Origin: JAIYDJ01 sp031400505
GTDB taxonomy: Bacteria > Pseudomonadota > Alphaproteobacteria > Rhodobacterales > Rhodobacteraceae
NCBI GenBank assembly: GCA_031400505.1
Contig: JANNPZ010000006.1
Coordinates: forward strand, 62,001-126,000
DNA length: 64,000 nucleotides
Reading direction: 5' to 3'
This document shows, piece by piece, positions 53,822-62,905 of the stretch (position 1 is its first letter; each line of letters begins with the position of its first letter). The notes under the pieces are model-generated. The model was not told where the DNA came from and searched no databases. It saw only the letters and a list, made by a program, of their open reading frames with translations. The position numbers and the translations under genes were made by a program.

Positions 53822-55687
53822 CTAGTTGATCTGGGCATTCACCGCCGCGATCGCCGCCTGATCCAGCGTGATCCCGGCCTCGTTTGCAAGCGCGTTTGTA
53901 AAAAGCGCGAGGGCATCTTTTGCGAAACCCTGTTCGGTTTGCGCCCGGATCGCTTCGCGCGTTGCCTGGGCGGATGCTTCGGCTGTCGGGGCTGGCGTGA
54001 TCGCATCGAGCCGCAACAGCGCGGTATAGCCGGGCGCCTCGATCATCCGCAGATCGCCGGGCGCCATGTCAAATGCCGCCTCCAACACGTCTGGAGGGGC
54101 ACCCTCCACGCTCGCCTGGCGGTCGATGCCGACGGACAGACGGACGGCGCCCTGGCCTTCGAGCGTCGCGCCGGCCTCGACGGCGGCCTTGATTTCGACG
54201 GCCTTTGCAGACAGGGCTGCCGCAGTGGCTTTTGCTGTCCATGCGGCAGCGACCTGATCGCGGATCTTGTCGAGCGGGATCGGGGCAGGGGGCACGACCT
54301 CGTCAAGCCGCAGGGCCACCAGACCACCGTCATCCAGCAAGATCGCCTCGGGAAAATCGCCAACCTTGATCGCATCCGCCATATCGGCAAAGGCGCTGTA
54401 GGCGGCGATCGGGTCGTTGTCGGCGGCATCCGCGACATAGTCCGTGACCCCGAGTGTCAGGCCCTCGTCCCGCGCGAGGTCTTCGAGGGTGGCGCCCCCT
54501 GCCAACGAGTCGTCGATGGCCTCTACCCGGTTGGCGATCTCGCGGCGGGCGGCGTCTTGTTGCAGGTCTGCCAGCAGTGTTGTCCGTGCCTGATCGAGCG
54601 TGGTGTTCTGTGCGGCGAGGATTGCATTCATCCGGAACAACGCAGGCCCCAGATCGGACAGAAACGGTCCGACCACGCCGGGTCCTGTCAGGCCAAAGAC
54701 TGCGTCGCCTGCGGCCCCAAGTTCATCCTTTGCGACGTCGCCCATATCGATGTCAGACACTGAAAGACCACGCTCTGCGATCAGCGTCTCGAACGCTTCG
54801 CCTGCGTCGAGGCGCGCCTTGGCGGCGGATACGGTCGCGTCGTCGGGGAATACCAGACGTTCCACCAGGCGGCGCTCGGGGATCACGAATTCGTCGATCC
54901 GGGCGTTGTAGGCGCTTTGCAGATCAGCCTCGGGGATGGTCACGCTTGCCGCCAGCGTGTCGGGCAACAGTGCGGCGTAGGTCAGCCGCTTTGCTTCGCC
55001 GCGGGTAAAATCGGCAATGTTTGCGGTGTAGTGGGCCAGAATATCGGCGTCAGTGGGGGTCGGGATGGGCGCTGCGAGGTCGGTTTCGGTCAGCAACAGC
55101 AGCGCAAAGCTGCGCTGTTGCCCGATATAGGACCACAACGTGTCCGTGGCCTGCGCCGGCACGGCAAAGCCGCCCACAACTGCACCTCGCAACAGCCCGA
55201 CTGCGAGGTCCGCGCGCAGTTCCGCTTCGAATTCAGACTCGGTCATGTTGTTGTTCTGGAGAACAAAACGGTAGGTCTCGCGATCAAATGTGCCGCTTAC
55301 GCCTTGAAAGGACCGGATCTGCGTCACCTGAGTTGCGACCACCGCGTCGCCGACAGACAAGCCGATCCGCGCGGCCTCGTTTTCAAGTGCGGCGCGGTCC
55401 AGCACGGATTGCAGCACCTGTTGATCGACCCCGAGCGCTTCGATCTGCGCGATGCTCAGCGGTTGGCCAAACTGCTCTGACAGCGTGTCGATCTGCCGGC
55501 GTAAGGCGCGAGCGTAGGTATTGGCGTCGACATCGCGATCGCCAACCTTGCCGATGGCCAGCACGCCGCCGCCAAAGTTGGTGACGCCAAAGCCGCTGAG
55601 GCCGATGATCAGAAGGCCGAGCAATACCCAGACCACCAAAGAGGTGCCGGAGCGTTTCTTGCGCGGGGTGTCGTCGCTGGGAGCCAT
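53822..55687 (-). CDS. ppiD: Peptidyl-prolyl cis-trans isomerase PpiD-like periplasmic chaperone
   Basis: This is a 621-aa protein. A cytoplasmic N-tail (KKRSG) and a single membrane anchor (about residues 15-36) are followed by a SurA-N-like helical domain (40-200, LRRQIDTLSEQFGQPLSIAQ) and a degenerate PpiC/parvulin-like domain near 240-360. PpiD is a membrane-anchored chaperone near the Sec translocon. Start MAPSDDTP (55687); a longer frame lies in repeat-rich sequence and is rejected. trpE follows after 9 nt. Confidence 0.88.
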   Translation of the reverse strand: MAPSDDTPRKKRSGTSLVVWVLLGLLIIGLSGFGVTNFGGGVLAIGKVGDRDVDANTYARALRRQIDTLSEQFGQPLSIAQIEALGVDQQVLQSVLDRAALENEAARIGLSVGDAVVATQVTQIRSFQGVSGTFDRETYRFVLQNNNMTESEFEAELRADLAVGLLRGAVVGGFAVPAQATDTLWSYIGQQRSFALLLLTETDLAAPIPTPTDADILAHYTANIADFTRGEAKRLTYAALLPDTLAASVTIPEADLQSAYNARIDEFVIPERRLVERLVFPDDATVSAAKARLDAGEAFETLIAERGLSVSDIDMGDVAKDELGAAGDAVFGLTGPGVVGPFLSDLGPALFRMNAILAAQNTTLDQARTTLLADLQQDAARREIANRVEAIDDSLAGGATLEDLARDEGLTLGVTDYVADAADNDPIAAYSAFADMADAIKVGDFPEAILLDDGGLVALRLDEVVPPAPIPLDKIRDQVAAAWTAKATAAALSAKAVEIKAAVEAGATLEGQGAVRLSVGIDRQASVEGAPPDVLEAAFDMAPGDLRMIEAPGYTALLRLDAITPAPTAEASAQATREAIRAQTEQGFAKDALALFTNALANEAGITLDQAAIAAVNAQIN

Positions 55688-55755
55688 GGGTCCGCCTGAT
55701 GGTTGGTTGCGGGTCTGTTTATGGGATCGGGGGCACTGGGGCAAGTGGGGTGCAA

Positions 55756-55805
55756 TGGGGGGCTTGCCCCCCAGACCCCCCAGGATATTTTCGCCAAGAT
55801 GAAAG
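55756..55805 (+). repeat. GC-rich GGATATTT-type intergenic element, copy 4
   Basis: Hairpin GGGGGG / CTTG / CCCCCC, then AGACCCCCCAGGATATTTT and CGCCAAGATGAAAG. It lies 2 nt from the stop of the aminotransferase gene (minus) and 68 nt from the ppiD start, so it separates two leftward genes. Confidence 0.75.
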
Positions 55806-55807
55806 GG

Positions 55808-56986
55808 CTAAAGCCGGAAATGGTTCAGGCGGTTGAACATTTCGCCGATTCCGGCAGCGTCGACATTGGCGAATGCGATGCGGATCTGTTGTTTGCCTTC
55901 GGTTGCGTTTGCGGGCTGGAACATCGTGCCCGGCAGCATGAGCAGGCTTTGATCAACGACGAGGCGTTTGCAGATTTCGTCGGAAGGGGACGAGTAGGGG
56001 TGTTTGACATAGGCGAAATATGCGCCGCAGCCAAGAAGCGCCCAGCCGGGCAAACTGGTAAACCCGCTGACCATTGCCGCACGGCGGGCGAGGATTTCGC
56101 GGCGTTCGCCTTGCACCCATTGCGCCAGGTTCTGCAGGCCCCAGAGTGCTGCGATCTGGCCAAGCTGACCGGGGCAGATGGCAACGGTATCCAGGAACTT
56201 CTCAATCTGGAAAAGGCGGTCGGGGGAGGCAATGACGGCACCGACCCGGTGGCCGGTGAGCCGGTAGGCTTTGGAAAAGCTGTAGAGGTGGATGAAGGTA
56301 CCGGGCCAGTCGGGGTCGGCGAAGAGCATGTGCGGACGGCCGTTTCTGCTGTCGAAGTCGCGGTAGGTTTCATCGACGATCAAAGCAATGCCATTGGCAC
56401 GGGCAAGGTCGTAGAAGGCCGCGAGGGTGGTTGCCGGATATTCGGCACCGCCCGGGTTGTTGGGGGACACGAGCACGATGGCGCGGGTTCGGGGCGTGAT
56501 CAGCCTGGCCGCATCGGTCGCGTCCGGGATCAATCCGGGGCCGGCGGGCAAAGGCACCGTTGATACGCCCTGCATGTCGAGCCACATTTTATGATTGAAA
56601 TACCATGGGGTTGGCAGGATAACCTCATCCCCTACGCCAGCGAGGGTGGCCATCACTGCGGTAAAGGCCTGATTGCAGCCCTGGGTGATCGCGACCTGAT
56701 CTGGGTCGATCCGGCCGCCATAGCTGACGGACCATTGCGCGGCAACTTCGGCGCGCAGTGCAGGCAGGCCGAGGACGGGGCCGTAGAGATGGGCGGCGGG
56801 ATCGTTCAGCGCGGCCTCTGCGATAGCCTGGCGCAGCGCCAGTGGCGGGCTGTCTACCGGGGCGGCCTGACTTACGTTGATCAGGGGGCGGTGATGGGGA
56901 AAGTCGACCCCGGCGAGCCAGCGCCGCGCCTCCATGACGGGTGGTGCGTCCGTGACGGCCATCGCGGGGTTCAGGGGGTGTAGCAT
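55808..56986 (-). CDS. Class I/II PLP-dependent aminotransferase
   Basis: This 392-aa enzyme has AAHLYGPVLGLPALRAEVAA near residue 64, SPNNPGGAEYPATTL near 173, IALIVDETYRDFDSRNGRP near 199 and the PLP-lysine segment LYSFSKAYRLTGHRVGAVI near 231. It resembles aspartate/aromatic aminotransferases of family I. It could take part in aromatic amino acid metabolism near trpE, but no specific substrate is shown. It is on the same strand as gpt (69-nt gap) and upstream of ppiD. Confidence 0.87.
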   Translation of the reverse strand: MLHPLNPAMAVTDAPPVMEARRWLAGVDFPHHRPLINVSQAAPVDSPPLALRQAIAEAALNDPAAHLYGPVLGLPALRAEVAAQWSVSYGGRIDPDQVAITQGCNQAFTAVMATLAGVGDEVILPTPWYFNHKMWLDMQGVSTVPLPAGPGLIPDATDAARLITPRTRAIVLVSPNNPGGAEYPATTLAAFYDLARANGIALIVDETYRDFDSRNGRPHMLFADPDWPGTFIHLYSFSKAYRLTGHRVGAVIASPDRLFQIEKFLDTVAICPGQLGQIAALWGLQNLAQWVQGERREILARRAAMVSGFTSLPGWALLGCGAYFAYVKHPYSSPSDEICKRLVVDQSLLMLPGTMFQPANATEGKQQIRIAFANVDAAGIGEMFNRLNHFRL

Positions 56987-57055
56987 GGTCGAATTTCCTT
57001 GTTTGTCATCGATGCCCTTGCGGTGCGCCCCCCTGGGGCTTGGGTGCGGCTGGTG

Positions 57056-57559
57056 TCAGTCGGTGCCGCGGAACGGTTGGACATATTGCAAGGCCATGTC
57101 CCAAGGGAAGAAGATCCAGGTGTCCTGGCTGACTTCGGTGATGTAGCTGTCGACCATGGGTTTGCCGCTTGGTTTGGCATAGACGGTGGCAAAATGCGCC
57201 ATCGGGTAGAGGCGACGCACCAGTTCAAGGGTTTTGCCCGTATCGACCAGATCATCGACGATCAGGATGCCGGTGCCATCGCCCATCAGGTCTTCCTGGG
57301 GCGATTTTGTCACGATTGCGTTCATTTGCGACTGGTGGCTGTAGCTTTTGACGCTGATCGTGTCGACGACCCGGATATCGAGTTCGCGCGCCACGATCAT
57401 CGCGGGCACCAGGCCGCCGCGCGTGATGCCGACCACGGCCTTCCAAGCACCGTTCATCGGCCCTTTGCCATCGAGCCGCCAGGCCAGTGCGCGGGCGTCG
57501 CGGTGGATCTGGTCCCAAGAGACGTGGAAGCCTTTTTCGTGCGGCAGGCGGTCAGTCAT
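57056..57559 (-). CDS. gpt: Xanthine-guanine phosphoribosyltransferase
   Basis: This 167-aa purine-salvage enzyme converts xanthine or guanine to the mononucleotide with PRPP. The PRPP-binding loop ILIVDDLVDTGKTLELVRRL near residue 97 and VGITRGGLVPAMIVAREL near 45 identify type I PRTs. C-terminal WIFFPWDMALQYVQPF near 150 fits Gpt. Start at MTDRLPHEK (57559), preceded on the coding strand by AAGGAGCG. A long upstream frame is rejected. Confidence 0.93.
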   Translation of the reverse strand: MTDRLPHEKGFHVSWDQIHRDARALAWRLDGKGPMNGAWKAVVGITRGGLVPAMIVARELDIRVVDTISVKSYSHQSQMNAIVTKSPQEDLMGDGTGILIVDDLVDTGKTLELVRRLYPMAHFATVYAKPSGKPMVDSYITEVSQDTWIFFPWDMALQYVQPFRGTD

Positions 57560-57587
57560 CAGGCGCTCCTTGGGGTTGGGGTCACGT

Positions 57588-57630
57588 GGGGCCAGCCCCC
57601 ACACCCCCGGGATATTTATGAACAGATGAG
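57588..57630 (+). repeat. GC-rich GGATATTT-type intergenic element, copy 5 (short form)
   Basis: GGGGCCAGCCCCC is followed by ACACCCCCGGGATATTTATG and AACAGATGAG. The core is as in the other copies but the tail is shorter. It sits between the lysE-type gene end and gpt. Confidence 0.65.
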
Positions 57631-57635
57631 GAGGG

Positions 57636-58250
57636 TCATTGCAGGGCGATCTTGAGGCCGAGTGCGGCGAGGATCCCGCCGAAGCCACGGTCGATTGTGG
57701 TTTTCAGGCGCTGGTAGGTGCGGCGGGGTCCGTCAAAGCTGAACGCGCGCGCCACGAGGATGTTGCAGACGACTTCATTCAGGAAGATTGCGCAGAGCAG
57801 CAGGATGAACCATGGCAGGGTTGTGCCGGCGGGAACGGTGCCGACGAAGACCGCGCCGAAGAAGATGGCGGGTTTTGGGTTTGACAGTTGTGTGACCAAG
57901 CCCAGGCGCAAGGCGGAAAGGGCGGTGCGGGGTGGGGTTGCGTCGGATCCGGTGTCGAGCGGTTTCGTGGCGTGGCGCCACATCTGGATGGCCATCCAGA
58001 TCAGGAACAAGCCGCCGATCAGCTTGAAGCCCCACAAAAGGGCGGGGGCTGCCTGAAACAGCAGGGTAAGGCCAAACAGCGCGGCGGTTGCCCAAACCAT
58101 CGCGCCGAGGCCGATCCCGACGGCGAGCCATGCGCCAGTGCGGAACCCTTCGCTGACGCCGGTACGTGCGGCCATCAGGATCGCGGGACCGGGGGAAGCC
58201 GCGGCCAGCAGGTGCAAAAACCACGCGGCAATGAAGGCGGTCAGTGTCAT
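57636..58250 (-). CDS. LysE/RhtB family amino-acid exporter
   Basis: This is a 204-aa membrane protein with six predicted helices. LysE-family marks are LLAAASPGPAILMAARTGVS near residue 15, LKLIGGLFLIWMAIQMWRH near 72 and VTQLSNPKPAIFFGAVFVG near 113. Substrate not determined; the family exports basic or small neutral amino acids. Start MTLTAFIA (58250). fabI ends 13 nt upstream. Confidence 0.93.
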   Translation of the reverse strand: MTLTAFIAAWFLHLLAAASPGPAILMAARTGVSEGFRTGAWLAVGIGLGAMVWATAALFGLTLLFQAAPALLWGFKLIGGLFLIWMAIQMWRHATKPLDTGSDATPPRTALSALRLGLVTQLSNPKPAIFFGAVFVGTVPAGTTLPWFILLLCAIFLNEVVCNILVARAFSFDGPRRTYQRLKTTIDRGFGGILAALGLKIALQ

Positions 58251-58263
58251 TGCGATCTTCCGA

Positions 58264-59124
58264 TCATTGCCCCGTCTCCTTGCGCCCGGTGGCCCCCTCG
58301 ATATCGGGGGCATCGACTGCCTTCATGCCGACGACATGGTAGCCTGCATCCACATGCAGGTTTTCACCCGTGGTGCCGCTGCCGAGGTCCGACAAAAGAT
58401 AGAGTGCGGCTTTGCCGACCTCTTCCTGAGTGACGTTGCGGCGCAGGGGCGAGTTCAACTCGTTCCATTTCATGATGTAGCGGAAATCACCGATGCCGGA
58501 GGCCGCGAGGGTCTTGATCGGGCCGGCCGAGATCGCATTGACGCGTATCCCGTCGCGGCCGAGGTCTTCTGCAAGATACTTGACCGATGCTTCCAAAGCC
58601 GCCTTGGCTACACCCATCACGTTGTAATGCGGCATTACTTTTTCCGCGCCATAGTAGGTCAGGGTCAACAAGCTGCCGCCCGCGCCCATCATCGCGCTGG
58701 CACGTTTGCAGACGGCGGTAAAGGAATAGACCGAGATATCCATCGTCAGACGGAAGTTGCCAGGCGACGTGTCGACGTAGCGCCCGCGCAATTCGTTCTT
58801 GTCAGAAAACCCGATCGCGTGGACGACAAAATCAAGGCTTCCCCAGGTGACCCGCAGATGTTCAAAAAGCGCGTCGAGCGAGTCATGGTCAGCGACGTCA
58901 CACTCGGCCAGAACTGACGCGCCAATACTGGCCATGAGGGGTTCCACGCGCTTTTTCAACGCTTCGCCCTGATAGGAAAAGGCGAGTTCCGCGCCCTGTT
59001 CTGCCAAGGCTTTTGCAATGCCCCAGGCTATGGACTTGTCGTTGGCAAGGCCCATGATCAGCCCGCGTTTACCTGCCATTAGGCGGCTGATCCCGCCAGC
59101 GCCTGTTCCTACTCCGGTTGACAT
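58264..59124 (-). CDS. fabI: Enoyl-[acyl-carrier-protein] reductase FabI
   Basis: This 286-aa short-chain dehydrogenase performs the last step of fatty-acid elongation with NADH. It has the early GKRGLIMGLANDKSIAWGIA near residue 17, the Tyr-x6-Lys active site in YYGAEKVMPHYNVMGVAKA near 166-185 and a long substrate loop. MSTGVGTG at 59124 is used; MAGKRGL at 59079 is an alternative that would give the E. coli-like length. It is divergent from pdxH (98 nt), a usual neighbour. Confidence 0.95.
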   Translation of the reverse strand: MSTGVGTGAGGISRLMAGKRGLIMGLANDKSIAWGIAKALAEQGAELAFSYQGEALKKRVEPLMASIGASVLAECDVADHDSLDALFEHLRVTWGSLDFVVHAIGFSDKNELRGRYVDTSPGNFRLTMDISVYSFTAVCKRASAMMGAGGSLLTLTYYGAEKVMPHYNVMGVAKAALEASVKYLAEDLGRDGIRVNAISAGPIKTLAASGIGDFRYIMKWNELNSPLRRNVTQEEVGKAALYLLSDLGSGTTGENLHVDAGYHVVGMKAVDAPDIEGATGRKETGQ

Positions 59125-59222
59125 CCGACGTCCTCGCACTTTTGTTGTAACCATGACGTGTAGGCGATTGGATTGCATGCAGCAAGGGCGGGCCAATGGC
59201 TTTGCACTGGACATGGGCAGGG

Positions 59223-59834
59223 ATGGAACGAATGGACCGAACAGGCATTTTTGACGGCAGCGATCCGTTTGTGATCGCGAAGCGGTGGCTTGGCGAGGCC
59301 GAGCAGGCCGAAATCAATGACCCAAACGCCATGGCATTGGCGACCGTGGATGCGACGGGCCTGCCAAATGTGCGGATGGTTCTGTTGAAAGAAATTGAAG
59401 CGGGCGCTTTTGTGTTTTACACGAATTACACTTCGGTGAAGGCTACGGAAATCACTCAGTCTGGCAAGGCCGCGTTTGTTTTGCATTGGAAGTCGCTGCG
59501 CCGCCAGATCAGGGTGCGCGGCGCGGTTTCGCGCGAAGATGGCCCACAGGCGGATGCCTATTATGCCAGCCGGAGTTTGACGTCGCGGCTGGGGGCATGG
59601 GCGTCGGACCAGTCCAAACCCCTGAAGTCGCGACTATCCTTGATGGCGCAGGTTGCAAAAATGACGGCGCAGCACGGAACCAATCCACCGCGACCGCCAC
59701 ATTGGGGCGGTTTTCGCATTGATCCTGTTGAGATCGAGTTTTGGGGAGACGGCGATTTTCGCCTGCATGACCGCTTCCGTTGGACAAGAGACGCAGGGAG
59801 CAAGAACTGGGAAGTCACACGGCTGAACCCCTGA
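59223..59834 (+). CDS. pdxH: Pyridoxamine 5'-phosphate oxidase
   Basis: This 203-aa FMN enzyme oxidises PNP/PMP to pyridoxal phosphate. Marks are MALATVDATGLPNVRMVLLK near residue 36, FYTNYTSVKATEI near 65, HWKSLRRQIRVRGAV near 86 and the C-terminal IEFWGDGDFRLHDRFRW near 173. Start ATG 59223 (MERMDRTG) has GGGCAGGG close upstream; ATG 59232 is possible. The PLP made here supports the many PLP enzymes in the window. Confidence 0.95.
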   Translation: MERMDRTGIFDGSDPFVIAKRWLGEAEQAEINDPNAMALATVDATGLPNVRMVLLKEIEAGAFVFYTNYTSVKATEITQSGKAAFVLHWKSLRRQIRVRGAVSREDGPQADAYYASRSLTSRLGAWASDQSKPLKSRLSLMAQVAKMTAQHGTNPPRPPHWGGFRIDPVEIEFWGDGDFRLHDRFRWTRDAGSKNWEVTRLNP

Positions 59835-59971
59835 CTTTTCGGCCCGTTTGCCGCCTGCCATTCACGCTTCGTGGTTGAAGTGAGCGAATTTGTGCGGAAT
59901 TTCGCTTGCATGTCGCGACGGGATGCGATTTTGGATTGCACGTGGGCTTTTCTGGGGAAGCGGCCTAAGCA

Positions 59972-60505
59972 ATGACAGACGAAGATACGGCTTTGCAAAT
60001 TGTGCACGGCCAAGTGAAATGGTTTGACGCATCCAAGGGATTTGGTTTCGTTGTCGCCGCCGATTCCGATGCAGATATCTTGCTGCATGCCAATGTTCTT
60101 AGAAACTTTGGTCAGGGCTCGGTTGCGGACGGCGCTGGAATTACCATAAAGGCGCAGCAAACTCCGCGCGGCTATCAGGCCGTAGAGGTGCTCAGCATCG
60201 ATCCGCCGCGTGGATTGGTCCAACCTGCGGGCGAGGACACGGCGCTTCGGACCCCGAATGAGTTGATGGCGTTGCCGTTGGAGCCTGCACGGATCAAATG
60301 GTTCGACAAATCCAAGGGATTCGGCTTTGCCAACGTGTTCGCGCGCGCCGAGGATGTCTTCATCCATGTGGAAGTTCTGCGGATTTCAGGATTTGCGGAT
60401 CTGGCCGCCGGCGAGGCCGTGTGCCTGCGTATCGTGGACGGTAAACGCGGCCGGATGGCCGTTCAGGTGGTGTCATGGGAAGCGTCATTACGGCAGTCGG
60501 ATTGA
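59972..60505 (+). CDS. Protein with two cold-shock domains
   Basis: This 177-aa protein has two complete cold-shock domains: residues 11-78 (GQVKWFDASKGFGFVVAAD) and 105-172 (ARIKWFDKSKGFGFANVF), each with the RNP-1-type KGFGF and RNP-2-type DILLHANV / DVFIHVEV segments. They are joined by a 25-aa linker. Such tandem proteins bind single-stranded RNA or DNA and are common in alphaproteobacteria. A 137-nt 5' region precedes it, which could be a cold-responsive leader. It overlaps the DUF192 gene by 31 nt. Confidence 0.93.
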   Translation: MTDEDTALQIVHGQVKWFDASKGFGFVVAADSDADILLHANVLRNFGQGSVADGAGITIKAQQTPRGYQAVEVLSIDPPRGLVQPAGEDTALRTPNELMALPLEPARIKWFDKSKGFGFANVFARAEDVFIHVEVLRISGFADLAAGEAVCLRIVDGKRGRMAVQVVSWEASLRQSD

Positions 60506-60945
60506 GCTGCGTCACTGCGGGCCTTGCCGGGGCTGCCTGTCGGCCGGAAGTGGTTGAACTGCGAGGGCAGGCGGCGATCGCGCAGTTCAGCGTCGAAGTT
60601 GCAGATGATGCGGGAGAGCGTGGGACGGGGCTGATGCATCGCCCGAAGATGGCCTCGTCGGCGGGGATGCTTTTTGTCTATGACGCACCGCAACAGCCCG
60701 TGTTCTGGATGCGCAACACCCTGATCCCGCTGGACATGATCTTTGTTGACCCGACGGGCACGGTCACCCGCGTCCACGAGAATGCCGTGCCGCTGGATGA
60801 AACCGGCATTGATGGAGGTCCGGGGGTGCAGTTCGTGCTGGAAATCAACGGTGGTCTGGCACGGGCATTGGGGATCGGTCCTGGGTCGGCGCTGCGCCAT
60901 CCTGTTGTGTCGCAGGAAACGGCAGTCTGGCCCTGCGGCGATTGA
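60475..60945 (+). CDS. DUF192 family protein
   Basis: This is a 156-aa protein. Residues 25-150 form a DUF192 domain: ERGTGLMHRPKMASSAGMLF, VFWMRNTLIPLDMIFVD and NGGLARALGIGPGSALRH. The first 22 residues are hydrophobic and may be a signal peptide (cleavage near LAGAA-CRP), with few positive charges. Its start overlaps the cold-shock gene by 31 nt, which supports translational coupling. DUF192 has no firm role; members are often exported. The tRNA-Pro gene follows 56 nt after the stop. Confidence 0.9.
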   Translation: MGSVITAVGLSCVTAGLAGAACRPEVVELRGQAAIAQFSVEVADDAGERGTGLMHRPKMASSAGMLFVYDAPQQPVFWMRNTLIPLDMIFVDPTGTVTRVHENAVPLDETGIDGGPGVQFVLEINGGLARALGIGPGSALRHPVVSQETAVWPCGD

Positions 60946-61001
60946 AAACGGGCTGCAACGAGGCTTTTCTTTCCCGTCAGGGTTCGATAGACAGCGCAAG
61001 T

Positions 61002-61078
61002 CGGGGCGTAGCGCAGTCTGGTAGCGCGACGGTTTTGGGTACCGTAGGTCGTAAGTTCGAATCTTATCGCCCCGACCA
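61002..61078 (+). tRNA. tRNA-Pro(TGG)
   Basis: This is a 77-nt cloverleaf with encoded CCA. Acceptor arms CGGGGCG (61002-61008) and CGCCCCG (61068-61074), discriminator A, CCA at 61076-61078. Anticodon stem ACGGT/ACCGT closes the loop TTTGGGT, anticodon TGG at 61036-61038. T-arm has GTTCGAATC. TGG can read all four Pro codons by wobble. It lies between DUF192 and selO. Confidence 0.96.
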
Positions 61079-61144
61079 CTTGTCCAGGCAGCTTGTGCGT
61101 CCTTTGTTGACTTGCCATATCTGATCGGCATTCACGGGGGTATC

Positions 61145-62542
61145 ATGGGCATCCGGTTAGACAATTCCTATGTGCGCGATCTGCCGATGGCCTGTCTGCG
61201 GTTGAACCCTGACGTTGCGCCGGCGCCACGCCTTGTGGTGTTCAACGACGCGTTGGCAGAGGAATTGGGTCTATCGCTGTGTGATCGTGCAGCGGCATGG
61301 CTGTCAGGGGCCGAGGTGCCACACGGCGCCGAACCAGCTGCGATGGCCTATGCCGGGCATCAGTTTGGCGGGTTTTCACCACAACTGGGGGACGGTCGCG
61401 CGCATCTGCTGGGAGAGATCCTGCGGCCAGACGGACGGCGATGGGACTTGCATCTGAAGGGGTCAGGGCGCACGCCGTTTTCGCGTGGGGGTGACGGCAA
61501 GGCGGCGCTCGGGCCTATGCTGCGTGAATACCTGATGGGCGAGGCGATGCATGCGCTGGGGGTTGCGACCACGCGGGCGCTTGCAGTTGTGGCAACCGGC
61601 GAAGGCGTGTGGCGCGAAGCCGGGATGCTGCCCGGTGCGGTCTTGTCGCGTATTGCGTCCAGCCATATCCGCGTCGGCACGTTTCAGTTCTTTGCCGCGC
61701 GCCGGGATACGGCTGGGCTGCGGGCATTGCTTGACTACACCATCTTGCGTCATGATCCCGGAGTTGATGCAATCGGGCTGTTTGACAGGGTCGCGGCACG
61801 GCAGTGCCGGTTGATCGCGCAATGGATGGGGCTGGGGTTCATTCACGGTGTGATGAACACCGACAATATGGTGATTTCGGGCGAGACTATCGACTACGGG
61901 CCTTGCGCCTTCATGGACGGCTATGCACCGGACAGGGTGTTTTCGTCGATCGATCGCCAGGGCAGGTATGCCTATTCAAACCAGCCGCTTGTTCTGGGGT
62001 GGAACCTCGCACGGTTTGCCGAGGCATTGTTGCCGTTTATTGATCCGGACCAGGAAAAGGCCGTGCAGATTGCCAATGATCGGCTGGAAACGGTTGCGTC
62101 GGCCTATCAGGGAGAGTGGCTGACCGTGATGCGGGGCAAGCTGGCGCTGGATGGCGCTGCGGCGGGCGATGCCGGGTTGATTGACGATCTGCTGACCACA
62201 ATGGCCGCGCAGCAGGCGGACTGGACGCTGACATTTCGCAGGTTGGGAACCGGGGCGTTGGATGCATCTGTCGCGCAGGTGCTGTCGGACTGGATGCCGC
62301 GCTGGCAGGCGCGCCGACGGAAAGACTGGGCCGAGGCGATGGTGGCGGTGAACCCGGCGGTCATTGCGCGAAATCATCTGGTGGAAGAGGCGCTGGAGGC
62401 TGCGACGGCGGGAAACATCGCACCGTTCGCGGCCCTGCTGGCGGCGGTGAAGGACCCGTTCGGTTCGCTGGCGGGACGCGAAGCTTACGGGTTGCCGGCA
62501 CCGGCGGGACTTGCGCCGCATGTAACCTACTGCGGAACCTGA
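61145..62542 (+). CDS. selO: Protein adenylyltransferase SelO (YdiU)
   Basis: This is a 465-aa pseudokinase-fold enzyme. SelO transfers AMP to Ser, Thr or Tyr of proteins under oxidative stress. Conserved segments: YAGHQFGGFSPQLGDGRAHL near residue 69, LHLKGSGRTPFSRGGDGKAA near 102, GFIHGVMNTDNMVISGETID near 227 and YGPCAFMDGY. The C-terminal Cys in YCGT takes the place of the selenocysteine of animal SelO. ATG 61145 is used because upstream in-frame starts are only TTG. Length is typical (about 470-480 aa). Confidence 0.93.
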   Translation: MGIRLDNSYVRDLPMACLRLNPDVAPAPRLVVFNDALAEELGLSLCDRAAAWLSGAEVPHGAEPAAMAYAGHQFGGFSPQLGDGRAHLLGEILRPDGRRWDLHLKGSGRTPFSRGGDGKAALGPMLREYLMGEAMHALGVATTRALAVVATGEGVWREAGMLPGAVLSRIASSHIRVGTFQFFAARRDTAGLRALLDYTILRHDPGVDAIGLFDRVAARQCRLIAQWMGLGFIHGVMNTDNMVISGETIDYGPCAFMDGYAPDRVFSSIDRQGRYAYSNQPLVLGWNLARFAEALLPFIDPDQEKAVQIANDRLETVASAYQGEWLTVMRGKLALDGAAAGDAGLIDDLLTTMAAQQADWTLTFRRLGTGALDASVAQVLSDWMPRWQARRRKDWAEAMVAVNPAVIARNHLVEEALEAATAGNIAPFAALLAAVKDPFGSLAGREAYGLPAPAGLAPHVTYCGT

Positions 62543-62785
62543 CACAGGCGTTGCAGCGGATTTCTTGCAGCTATGCCCGTTGAGCCGGCCCCAATTGATC
62601 GTCGTGTCACTGCCGAGGCTGCCTTGGGGCGTGACCTGCGTGGATGTGGACCCGGGGCCTAGGGGAACTGGTTCCGCGGTAAGGGGATATTGGCACCCGC
62701 CCGCGAGGGCGCGTGGCAGGTGCAGGGGTTGGGTCAGCGGGAGACGCGCAGATGGCTGGTCTTGCTGGGGAGCCACGCGAAGAAA

Positions 62786-62853
62786 GGGGGGGCTTTGCGC
62801 CCCCCGCTGCCAAAGGCAGCGCCCCCCGCAGGATATTTGCGCCAAGGTGAAAG
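62786..62853 (+). repeat. GC-rich GGATATTT-type intergenic element, copy 6
   Basis: This copy has GGGGGG / CTTTGCG / CCCCCC, then the small hairpin CTGCCAAAGGCAG, a C-run, GCAGGATATTT and GCGCCAAGGTGAAAG. It is the longest copy and mirrors the 20.6-kb copy. It lies in the 363-bp gap between selO and kbl; the rest of the gap shows no gene, only a short GGAAC-TG-GTTCC palindrome. Confidence 0.75.
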
Positions 62854-62905
62854 CCGGTTGATTTCTGCCGGGGGGTGTTGCACGGTTTGCATGTTTTTTG
62901 GAGAT

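Noticed and set aside
62565..62861. A 98-codon open frame between selO and kbl
   Set aside because: It runs through the repeat element and has no family text or ribosome-binding site.
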